Positions 1 through 11,675 of a DNA stretch of 64,000 nt are shown here, one piece after another. Numbering within the stretch: the first letter of the stretch is position 1; each line of letters begins with the position of its first letter. The notes under the pieces are model-generated. The model worked only from the letters and a program-made list of their open reading frames with translations, was not told where the DNA came from and ran no database searches. The stretch covers positions 17,939,208-18,003,207 of the forward strand of contig OX387609.1 in the NCBI GenBank assembly GCA_947568835.1. Reading direction: 5' to 3'. This DNA comes from Protonemura montana (lineage: Eukaryota; Arthropoda; Insecta; Plecoptera; Nemouridae). A program made the position numbers and the translations under genes.

Positions 1-1320
1 CCTATGTCTTGCAAAAAGTCCTGCCCCAAGTTCTGCCTCATGTCCAGCCCCATGTCCTGTCCCATGTCCGGGCCTATGTCCTGCCCCACGGCCTGCCTCA
101 TGTTGTTCCATTTCCTGCCCCATATCCTGCCCACGTTCTGTCTCATGTGTTGGTCCAAGTCCTGCCCCTTGTCCTGTCGCATTTTCATGCCTCATGTTCT
201 GCCTCATGTCTTGCAAAATGTCCTGCCCCATGTCCTGCCCCATGTCCTTCCCCATGTCCTGCCCCATGGCCTGCCCCAAGTCCTGTCCTATGTCCTGCCC
301 TAAATCCAGCCCCATGTCCTGCCCCATGTCCTGCCCCTAAATCCTGCCCCATGTCCTGCCCCATGTCCTGCCAAATGTCAAAACGAATGTCCTGCCCCAT
401 GTCCAGTAACATGTCCCGCCCGATGGCCTGCCCTTTGTTCTGCCCCATGTTCTGTACCATTTCATGCCCCATGTCTTGTCGCATGTCCTGTCCTATGTCC
501 TGTAACATGTCCCGCCCGATGTCCTGCCCCATGTTCTGTCCCATGACATCCACCATATACTGCCCCAAATCCCGTCGCATGTCCTGCCCCATATCCTTTC
601 CAATATTACGCCCCATGTCCTGCCCCATGTCCTTCCCCATGTCTTGCCAAAAGTCCTGTCCCAAGTCCTGCCCCATATCCTGCCCCATGTCCTGCCCCAA
701 GTCTTTTCATGACCTAACCTTATTCCTGCCCCATGTCCCGCCCTATGTGCTGCCCCATGTCCTTCCCTAATGTCCTGCCCCATGTTCTGTACTATTTCAT
801 GACTATGTCCTGTCGCATGGCCTGCCCTATGTCCTGTAACATGTCCCGCCCGATGTCCTGCCCCATGTCCTGCCCCATGTCCTGTCCTATATCCTTTCCA
901 ATATTATGCCCCATGTCCTGCCCCATGTCCTGCCCTATGTAATGCCCCATGTCCTGCACCATGTCCTGCCCCATGTCCTGGCCCATATTCTGCTCTATGT
1001 CCTGCCTCATAGTCTGTCCAATGTCCTGCCCTATATCCTGTCGCATGCATGCCTCACGTCTTGCCCAAAGTCCTGTCCCATGTCCTGCCCTAGTTCCTGC
1101 CCCATGTCCTGCCCCATGTCCTGCCCCATATAATGCCCCATGTCCTGCCCCTTGTCCTGCCAAATGTCAAAACGCATGTCCTGCCCCATGTACAGCTTCA
1201 TGTCCTGCATCATGTCTTGCCTAAAGTCCTGCTCCATGTCCTGCCCCAGGTCCTGCCCCATGTCCTTCCCTAATGTTCTGCCAAAAGTTCTATACCATTT
1301 CATGCCCCATGTCCTGTCGC

Positions 1321-4300
1321 ATGTCCTGCCCTATGTCCTGTAACATGTCCCGGCCGATGTCCTGCCCCATGTCCTGCCTCATGTCCAGTCCCATGTCCTG
1401 CGTCATGTCCTGCCCTATGTCCTGCTCCATGTCCTGCCTCATATCCAGTCCCATGTTCTGCCCCATGTCCTGCCCCATGTCCTGCCCTATGTAATGCCCC
1501 ATATCCTGCCCCATGTCCTGCCCCTTGTCCTGCCAAATGTCCAATGTCCTGCCCTATATACAGTTGCATGCATGCCTCATGTCTTGCCCAAAGTCTTTAC
1601 CCATGTCCTGCCCCATGTCCTGCTCCGTGTCCTGCCCCAAGTCCTGTCCCATGTCCTGCCTTAATTCCTGCCCCATGTCCTGCCGTATTTCCTGCCCCGT
1701 GTCCTGCCCCATGTCCTGCCCCATGTCTTGCCTAAAGTCCTGCCCCATGTCCTGCCCCATGTCCTGCCCCATGTACCGCCCGATGTTCTGCCCCATGTCC
1801 TACCCCATGTCCCGCCCGATGTCCTGCCCCATGTCCTGCCTCATGTCCAGTCCCATGTCCTGCCTCATGTCCTGCCCCATGTCCTACCCCGTGTCCTCTC
1901 CCATGACCTGCACCATATCCTGCCCCAAATCCCGTCGCAAGTCCTGCCCCAAATCCTGCCCTATGTGATGCCCCATCTCCTGCCCCATATCCTTTCCAAT
2001 ATTTTGCCACATGTCCTGTAACATGTCCTGCCCTATGTCATGCGCCAAGTCCTGCCCTATATCCTGCCACATGTCCTGCCCTATGTAATGCCCCATGTCC
2101 TGCACCATGTCCTGCGCCATGTCCTGGCCCATATCCTGCTCAATGTCCTGCCTCATATCCTATCCAATGCCCTGCCCTTTATCCTGTCGCATGCATGCCT
2201 CATGTCTTGTCCAAAGTCTTGCCCCATGTCCTGCCCCATGTTTTGCCCCATGTCCTGCCCTAAGTCCTGTCCCATGTCCTGCCCTAATTCCTGCCCCATG
2301 TCCTGCCTTATTTGCTGCCCCATGTCCTGCCCCATGTCCTGCCCCATGTCTTGCCCAAAGTCCTGCTCCATGTCCTGCCCCATATCCTGCCCCATGTCCT
2401 GCCCCATGTCCTGCCCCAAGTCCTGTCCCATGTCCTGGCCTAATTCCTGCCCCATGTCCTTCCCCATGTCCTGACCCTCATCCTGCCTCATGTCCTGCCC
2501 CATGTCTTGCCAAAAGTCCTGTCCCAAGTCCTGCCCCATATCCTGCCCCATGTCCTGCCCCATGTCTTTTCATGACCTAACCTTATTCCTGCCCCATGTC
2601 CTGCCCCATGTGCTGCCCCATGTCCTGCCCTAATGTCCTGCCTCATGTTCTGTGCTATTTCATGCCTATGTCCTTTCGCATGTCCTGCCTCATGTCCTGC
2701 CCCTTTCCTGCCCCATGTCCCGTCGCATGTCCTGCCCCAAATCTTGCCCTATGTCCTGCCCCATGTTCTGTCCTATATCCTTTCCAATATTATGCCCCAT
2801 GTCCTGCCCCATGTCGTGCCTTATGTTATGCCCCATGTCCTGCACCATGTCCTGCCCCATGTCCTGGCCCATATTCTGCTCCATGTCCTGCCACATAGTC
2901 TGTCCAATGTCCTGCCCCATATCCTGGCCCATGTCCTGCCCCTTGTCCTGCCAAATGTCAAAACGCATGTCCTGACCCATGTACTGCCCCATGTCCTGCA
3001 TCATGTCTAGCCCAAAGTCCTGCCTTATGTCCTGCCCCAAGTCCTGCGACATGTCCTTCCCTAATGTTCTGACCCAAGTTCTATACCATTTCATGCCCCA
3101 TGTCCTGTCGCATGTCCTGCCCTATGTCCTGTAACATGTCCCGCCCGACGTCCTGCCCCATGTCCTGCCTCATGACCAGTCCCATGTCCTGCCTCATGTC
3201 CTTCCCCATGTCCTGCCCCATGTCCTGTCCCATGTCCTGCACCATATCCTGCCACAAATCCCGTCGCATGTCCTGCCCCAAATCCTGCCCTATGTTCTGC
3301 CCCATTTTTTGCCCCATGTCCTGCCCTATGTAATGCCCAATGTCCTGCACAATGTCCTATCCCACGTCCTGGCCCATATCCTGCTTCATGTCCTGCTTCA
3401 TATCCTGTCCAATGTCCTGCCCTATATACAGTTGCATGCATGCCTCATGTCTTGCCCAAAGTCTTTACCCATGTCCTGCCCCATGTCCTGCTCCGTGTCC
3501 TGCCCCAAGTCCTGTCCCATGTCCTGCCTTAATTCCTGCCCCATGTCCTGCCGTATTTCCTGCCCCGTGTCCTGCCCCATGTCCTGCCCCATGTCTTGCC
3601 TAAAGTCCTGCCCCATGTCCTGCCCCATGTCCTGCCCCATGTACCGCCCGATGTTCTGCCCCATGTCCTACCCCATGTCCCGCCCGATGTCCTGCCCCAT
3701 GTCCTGCCTCATGTCCAGTCCCATGTCCTGCCTCATGTCCTGCCCCATGTCCTACCCCGTGTCCTCTCCCATGACCTGCACCATATCCTGCCCCAAATCC
3801 CGTCGCAAGTCCTGCCCCAAATCCTGCCCTATGTGATGCCCCATCTCCTGCCCCATATCCTTTCCAATATTTTGCCACATGTCCTGTAACATGTCCTGCC
3901 CTATGTCATGCGCCAAGTCCTGCCCTATATCCTGCCACATGTCCTGCCCTATGTAATGCCCCATGTCCTGCACCATGTCCTGCCCCATGTCCTGGCCCAT
4001 ATCCTGCTCAATGTCCTGCCTCATATCCTATCCAATGCCCTGCCCTTTATCCTGTCGCATGCATGCCTCATGTCTTGTCCAAAGTCTTGCCCCATGTCCT
4101 GCCCCATGTTTTGCCCCATGTCCTGCCCTAAGTCCTGTCCCATGTCCTGCCCTAATTCCTGCCCCATGTCCTGCCTTATTTGCTGCCCCATGTCCTGCCC
4201 CATGTCCTGCCCCATGTCTTGCCCTAAGTCCTGTCCCATGTCCTGCCCTAATTCCTGCCCCATGTCCTGCCTTATTTGCTGCCCCAAGTCCTGTCCCATG

Positions 4301-6080
4301 TCCTGGCCTAATTCCTGCCCCATGTCCTTCCCCATGTCCTGACCCTCATCCTGCCTCATGTCCTGCCCCATGTCTTGCCAAAAGTCCTGTCCCAAGTCCT
4401 GCCCCATATCCTGCCCCATGTCCTGCCCCATGTCTTTTCATGACCTAACCTTATTCCTGCCCCATGTCCTGCCCCATGTGCTGCCCCATGTCCTGCCCTA
4501 ATGTCCTGCCTCATGTTCTGTGCTATTTCATGCCTATGTCCTTTCGCATGTCCTGCCTCATGTCCTGCCCCTTTCCTGCCCCATGTCCCGTCGCATGTCC
4601 TGCCCCAAATCTTGCCCTATGTCCTGCCCCATGTCCTGTCCTATATCCTTTCCAATATTATGCCCCATGTCCTGCCCCATGTCGTGCCTTATGTTATGCC
4701 CCATGTCCTGCACCATGTCCTGCCCCATGTCCTGGCCCATATTCTGCTCCATGTCCTGCCACATAGTCTGTCCAATGTCCTGCCCTATATCCTGTCGCAT
4801 GCATGCCTCATGTTTTGCCCAAAGTCCTGTCCCATGTCCTGCCGTTATTCCTGCCCCATGTCCTGCCCCATGTCCTGCCCCATATCCTGGCCCATGTCCT
4901 GCCCCTTGTCCTGCCAAATGTCAAAACGCATGTCCTGACCCATGTACTGCCCCATGTCCTGCATCATGTCTAGCCCAAAGTCCTGCCTTATGTCCTGCCC
5001 CAAGTCCTGCGACATGTCCTTCCCTAATGTTCTGACCCAAGTTCTATACCATTTCATGCCCCATGTCCTGTCGCATGTCCTGCCCTATGTCCTGTAACAT
5101 GTCCCGCCCGACGTCCTGCCCCATGTCCTGCCTCATGACCAGTCCCATGTCCTGCCTCATGTCCTTCCCCATGTCCTGCCCCATGTCCTGTCCCATGTCC
5201 TGCACCATATCCTGCCACAAATCCCGTCGCATGTCCTGCCCCAAATCCTGCCCTATGTTCTGCCCCATTTTTTGCCCCATGTCCTGCCCTATGTAATGCC
5301 CAATGTCCTGCACAATGTCCTATCCCACGTCCTGGCCCATATCCTGCTTCATGTCCTGCTTCATATCCTGTCCAATGTCCTGCCCTATATACAGTTGCAT
5401 GCATGCCTCATGTCTTGCCCAAAGTCTTTACCCATGTCCTGCCCCATGTCCTGCTCCGTGTCCTGCCCCAAGTCCTGTCCCATGTCCTGCCTTAATTCCT
5501 GCCCCATGTCCTGCCGTATTTCCTGCCCCGTGTCCTGCCCCATGTCCTGCCCCATGTCTTGCCTAAAGTCCTGCCCCATGTCCTGCCCCATGTCCTGCCC
5601 CATGTACCGCCCGATGTTCTGCCCCATGTCCTACCCCATGTCCCGCCCGATGTCCTGCCCCATGTCCTGCCTCATGTCCAGTCCCATGTCCTGCCTCATG
5701 TCCTGCCCCATGTCCTACCCCGTGTCCTCTCCCATGACCTGCACCATATCCTGCCCCAAATCCCGTCGCAAGTCCTGCCCCAAATCCTGCCCTATGTGAT
5801 GCCCCATCTCCTGCCCCATATCCTTTCCAATATTTTGCCACATGTCCTGTAACATGTCCTGCCCTATGTCATGCGCCAAGTCCTGCCGTATATCCTGCCA
5901 CATGTCCTGCCCTATGTAATGCCCCATGTCCTGCACCATGTCCTGCCCCATGTCCTGGCCCATATCCTGCTCAATGTCCTGCCTCATATCCTATCCAATG
6001 CCCTGCCCTTTATCCTGTCGCATGCATGCCTCATGTCTTGTCCAAAGTCTTGCCCCATGTCCTGCCCCATGTTTTGCCCC
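1321..6080. repeat. Higher-order repeat A, copy 1 (4760 bp)
   Basis: The sequence from 1321 recurs from 6081 with an offset of exactly 4760 bp, and match is lost immediately upstream of both starts. The unit is itself composite. A landmark containing TATATACAGTTGCATGCATG lies at about 1555, 3423, 5386 and 6315, dividing the repeat into blocks of 1868, 1963 and 929 bp. The 1963-bp block differs from the 1868-bp one mainly by about 95 bp of extra monomers near 4790-4885. Around 4210-4300 this copy has a locally substituted stretch compared with the matching positions in the other blocks, as expected from short-tract conversion or unequal exchange. Confidence 0.85.
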
Positions 6081-9000
6081 ATGTCCTGCCCTATGTCCTG
6101 TAACATGTCCCGGCCGATGTCCTGCCCCATGTCCTGCCTCATGTCCAGTCCCATGTCCTGCGTCATGTCCTGCCCTATGTCCTGCTCCATGTCCTGCCTC
6201 ATATCCAGTCCCATGTTCTGCCCCATGTCCTGCCCCATGTCCTGCCCTATGTAATGCCCCATATCCTGCCCCATGTCCTGCCCCTTGTCCTGCCAAATGT
6301 CCAATGTCCTGCCCTATATACAGTTGCATGCATGCCTCATGTCTTGCCCAAAGTCTTTACCCATGTCCTGCCCCATGTCCTGCTCCGTGTCCTGCCCCAA
6401 GTCCTGTCCCATGTCCTGCCTTAATTCCTGCCCCATGTCCTGCCGTATTTCCTGCCCCGTGTCCTGCCCCATGTCCTGCCCCATGTCTTGCCTAAAGTCC
6501 TGCCCCATGTCCTGCCCCATGTCCTGCCCCATGTACCGCCCGATGTTCTGCCCCATGTCCTACCCCATGTCCCGCCCGATGTCCTGCCCCATGTCCTGCC
6601 TCATGTCCAGTCCCATGTCCTGCCTCATGTCCTGCCCCATGTCCTACCCCGTGTCCTCTCCCATGACCTGCACCATATCCTGCCCCAAATCCCGTCGCAA
6701 GTCCTGCCCCAAATCCTGCCCTATGTGATGCCCCATCTCCTGCCCCATATCCTTTCCAATATTTTGCCACATGTCCTGTAACATGTCCTGCCCTATGTCA
6801 TGCGCCAAGTCCTGCCCTATATCCTGCCACATGTCCTGCCCTATGTAATGCCCCATGTCCTGCACCATGTCCTGCGCCATGTCCTGGCCCATATCCTGAT
6901 CAATGTCCTGCCTCATATCCTATCCAATGCCCTGCCCTTTATCCTGTCGCATGCATGCCTCATGTCTTGTCCAAAGTCTTGCCCCATGTCCTGCCCCATG
7001 TTTTGCCCCATGTCCTGCCCTAAGTCCTGTCCCATGTCCTGCCCTAATTCCTGCCCCATGTCCTGCCTTATTTGCTGCCCCATGTCCTGCCCCATGTCCT
7101 GCCCCATGTCTTGCCCAAAGTCCTGCTCCATGTCCTGCCCCATATCCTGCCCCATGTCCTGCCCCATGTCCTGCCCCAAGTCCTGTCCCATGTCCTGGCC
7201 TAATTCCTGCCCCATGTCCTTCCCCATGTCCTGACCCTCATCCTGCCTCATGTCCTGCCCCATGTCTTGCCAAAAGTCCTGTCCCAAGTCCTGCCCCATA
7301 TCCTGCCCCATGTCCTGCCCCATGTCTTTTCATGACCTAACCTTATTCCTGCCCCATGTCCTGCCCCATGTGCTGCCCCATGTCCTGCCCTAATGTCCTG
7401 CCTCATGTTCTGTGCTATTTCATGCCTATGTCCTTTCGCATGTCCTGCCTCATGTCCTGCCCCTTTCCTGCCCCATGTCCCGTCGCATGTCCTGCCCCAA
7501 ATCTTGCCCTATGTCCTGCCCCATGTCCTGTCCTATATCCTTTCCAATATTATGCCCCATGTCCTGCCCCATGTCGTGCCTTATGTTATGCCCCATGTCC
7601 TGCACCATGTCCTGCCCCATGTCCTGGCCCATATTCTGCTCCATGTCCTGCCACATAGTCTGTCCAATGTCCTGCCCCATATCCTGGCCCATGTCCTGCC
7701 CCTTGTCCTGCCAAATGTCAAAACGCATGTCCTGACCCATGTACTGCCCCATGTCCTGCATCATGTCTAGCCCAAAGTCCTGCCTTATGTCCTGCCCCAA
7801 GTCCTGCGACATGTCCTTCCCTAATGTTCTGACCCAAGTTCTATACCATTTCATGCCCCATGTCCTGTCGCATGTCCTGCCCTATGTCCTGTAACATGTC
7901 CCGCCCGACGTCCTGCCCCATGTCCTGCCTCATGACCAGTCCCATGTCCTGCCTCATGTCCTTCCCCATGTCCTGCCCCATGTCCTGTCCCATGTCCTGC
8001 ACCATATCCTGCCACAAATCCCGTCGCATGTCCTGCCCCAAATCCTGCCCTATGTTCTGCCCAATTTTTTGCCCCATGTCCTGCCCTATGTAATGCCCAA
8101 TGTCCTGCACAATGTCCTATCCCACGTCCTGGCCCATATCCTGCTTCATGTCCTGCTTCATATCCTGTCCAATGTCCTGCCCTATATACAGTTGCATGCA
8201 TGCCTCATGTCTTGCCCAAAGTCTTTACCCATGTCCTGCCCCATGTCCTGCTCCGTGTCCTGCCCCAAGTCCTGTCCCATGTCCTGCCTTAATTCCTGCC
8301 CCATGTCCTGCCGTATTTCCTGCCCCGTGTCCTGCCCCATGTCCTGCCCCATGTCTTGCCTAAAGTCCTGCCCCATGTCCTGCCCCATGTCCTGCCCCAT
8401 GTACCGCCCGATGTTCTGCCCCATGTCCTACCCCATGTCCCGCCCGATGTCCTGCCCCATGTCCTGCCTCATGTCCAGTCCCATGTCCTGCCTCATGTCC
8501 TGCCCCATGTCCTACCCCGTGTCCTCTCCCATGACCTGCACCATATCCTGCCCCAAATCCCGTCGCAAGTCCTGCCCCAAATCCTGCCCTATGTGATGCC
8601 CCATCTCCTGCCCCATATCCTTTCCAATATTTTGCCACATGTCCTGTAACATGTCCTGCCCTATGTCATGCGCCAAGTCCTGCCCTATATCCTGCCACAT
8701 GTCCTGCCCTATGTAATGCCCCATGTCCTGCACCATGTCCTGCCCCATGTCCTGGCCCATATCCTGCTCAATGTCCTGCCTCATATCCTATCCAATGCCC
8801 TGCCCTTTATCCTGTCGCATGCATGCCTCATGTCTTGTCCAAAGTCTTGCCCCATGTCCTGCCCCATGTTTTGCCCCATGTCCTGCCCTAAGTCCTGTCC
8901 CATGTCCTGCCCTAATTCCTGCCCCATGTCCTGCCTTATTTGCTGCCCCATGTCCTGCCCCATGTCCTGCCCCATGTCTTGCCCAAAGTCCTGCTCCATG

Positions 9001-10841
9001 TCCTGCCCCATATCCTGCCCCATGTCCTGCCCCATGTCCTGCCCCAAGTCCTGTCCCATGTCCTGGCCTAATTCCTGCCCCATGTCCTTCCCCATGTCCT
9101 GACCCTCATCCTGCCTCATGTCCTGCCCCATGTCTTGCCAAAAGTCCTGTCCCAAGTCCTGCCCCATATCCTGCCCCATGTCCTGCCCCATGTCTTTTCA
9201 TGACCTAACCTTATTCCTGCCCCATGTCCTGCCCCATGTGCTGCCCCATGTCCTGCCCTAATGTCCTGCCTCATGTTCTGTGCTATTTCATGCCTATGTC
9301 CTTTCGCATGTCCTGCCTCATGTCCTGCCCCTTTCCTGCCCCATGTCCCGTCGCATGTCCTGCCCCAAATCTTGCCCTATGTCCTGCCCCATGTCCTGTC
9401 CTATATCCTTTCCAATATTATGCCCCATGTCCTGCCCCATGTCGTGCCTTATGTTATGCCCCATGTCCTGCACCATGTCCTGCCCCATGTCCTGGCCCAT
9501 ATTCTGCTCCATGTCCTGCCACATAGTCTGTCCAATGTCCTGCCCTATATCCTGTCGCATGCATGCCTCATGTTTTGCCCAAAGTCCTGTCCCATGTCCT
9601 GCCGTTATTCCTGCCCCATGTCCTGCCCCATGTCCTGCCCCATATCCTGGCCCATGTCCTGCCCCTTGTCCTGCCAAATGTCAAAACGCATGTCCTGACC
9701 CATGTACTGCCCCATGTCCTGCATCATGTCTAGCCCAAAGTCCTGCCTTATGTCCTGCCCCAAGTCCTGCGACATGTCCTTCCCTAATGTTCTGACCCAA
9801 GTTCTATACCATTTCATGCCCCATGTCCTGTCGCATGTCCTGCCCTATGTCCTGTAACATGTCCCGCCCGACGTCCTGCCCCATGTCCTGCCTCATGACC
9901 AGTCCCATGTCCTGCCTCATGTCCTTCCCCATGTCCTGCCCCATGTCCTGTCCCATGTCCTGCACCATATCCTGCCACAAATCCCGTCGCATGTCCTGCC
10001 CCAAATCCTGCCCTATGTTCTGCCCCATTTTTTGCCCCATGTCCTGCCCTATGTAATGCCCAATGTCCTGCACAATGTCCTATCCCACGTCCTGGCCCAT
10101 ATCCTGCTTCATGTCCTGCTTCATATCCTGTCCAATGTCCTGCCCTATATACAGTTGCATGCATGCCTCATGTCTTGCCCAAAGTCTTTACCCATGTCCT
10201 GCCCCATGTCCTGCTCCGTGTCCTGCCCCAAGTCCTGTCCCATGTCCTGCCTTAATTCCTGCCCCATGTCCTGCCGTATTTCCTGCCCCGTGTCCTGCCC
10301 CATGTCCTGCCCCATGTCTTGCCCAAAGTCCTGCCCCATGTCCTGCCCCATGTCCTGCCCCATGTACCGCCCGATGTTCTGCCCCATGTCCTACCCCATG
10401 TCCCGCCCGATGTCCTGCCCCATGTCCTGCCTCATGTCCAGTCCCATGTCCTGCCTCATGTCCTGCCCCATGTCCTACCCCGTGTCCTCTCCCATGACCT
10501 GCACCATATCCTGCCCCAAATCCCGTCGCAAGTCCTGCACCAAATCCTGCCCTATGTGATGCCCCATCTCCTGCCCCATATCCTTTCCAATATTTTGCCA
10601 CATGTCCTGTAACATGTCCTGCCCTATGTCATGCGCCAAGTCCTGCCCTATATCCTGCCACATGTCCTGCCCTATGTAATGCCCCATGTCCTGCACCATG
10701 TCCTGCCCCATGTCCTGGCCCATATCCTGCTCAATGTCCTGCCTCATATTCTATCCAATGCCCATGCCCTTTATCCTGTCGATTGCATGCCTCATGTCTT
10801 GTCCAAAGTCTTGCCCCATGTCCTGCCCCATGTTTTGCCCC
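6081..10841. repeat. Higher-order repeat A, copy 2 (about 4761 bp)
   Basis: Second copy of the 4.76-kb unit, nearly identical to 1321-6080 by eye. It ends where the sequence departs from copy 1 after the landmark TGTTTTGCCCC (about 10841). It differs by scattered substitutions (for example CTGATC at 6897 instead of CTGCTC), by one extra base near 10763, and by lacking the substituted tract seen at 4210-4300 of copy 1. From 8529 onward it also serves as the first copy of higher-order repeat B, so the two periodicities overlap. Confidence 0.83.
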
Positions 10842-11675
10842 ATGTCCTGCCCTAAGTCCTGTCCCATGTCCTGCCCTAATTCCTGACCCATGTCCTGCCT
10901 TATTTGCTGCCCCATGTCCTGCCCCATGTCCTGCCCCATGTCTTGCCCAAAGTCCTGCTCCATGTCCTGCCCCATATCCTGCCCCATGTCCTGCCCCATG
11001 TCCTGCCCCAAGTCCTGTCCCATGTCCTGGCCTAATTCCTGCCCCATGTCCTTCCCCATGTCCTGACCCTCATCCTGCCTCATGTCCTGCCCCATGTCTT
11101 GCCCCATGTCCTGACCCATGTTCTGTCTCATGTCATTCGTCATGTCCTAACGCATGTTCTGCCCCAAAACCTGGCCCATAGCCTGCCCCATGTCCTGCCC
11201 CATGTTCTGCCCCATGTCCTGCGCCATGTCCTGTCGCATGTTCTGCCCCATGTACTGGCCCATGTCCTGCCCTATGTCTTGCAAAAAGTCCTGCCCCAAG
11301 TTCTGCCTCATGTCCAGCCCCATGTCCTGTCCCATGTCCGGGCCTATGTCCTGCCCCACGGCCTGCCTCATGTTGTTCCATTTCCTGCCCCATATCCTGC
11401 CCACGTTCTGTCTCATGTGTTGGTCCAAGTCCTGCCCCTTGTCCTGTCGCATTTTCATGCCTCATGTTCTGCCTCATGTCTTGCAAAATGTCCTGCCCCA
11501 TGTTCTGCCCCATGTCCTGCGCCATGTCCTGTCGCATGTTCTGCCCCATGTACTGGCCCATGTCCTGCCCTATGTCTTGCAAAAAGTCCTGCCCCAAGTT
11601 CTGCCTCATGTCCAGCCCCATGTCCTGTCCCATGTCCGGGCCTATGTCCTGCCCCACGGCCTGCCTCATGTTGTT
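8529..11675. repeat. Higher-order repeat B, copy 1 (3147 bp)
   Basis: Starting at the CCATGACCTGCACC landmark, this 3147-bp stretch recurs at 11676 and 14822. It contains the downstream part of repeat A copy 2 and then a block (about 11200-11675) with an internal duplication of about 298 bp: the run beginning CATGTTCTGCCCC at 11201 recurs at about 11499. The extra base near 10763 explains the 3147-bp against 3146-bp period. Confidence 0.83.
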
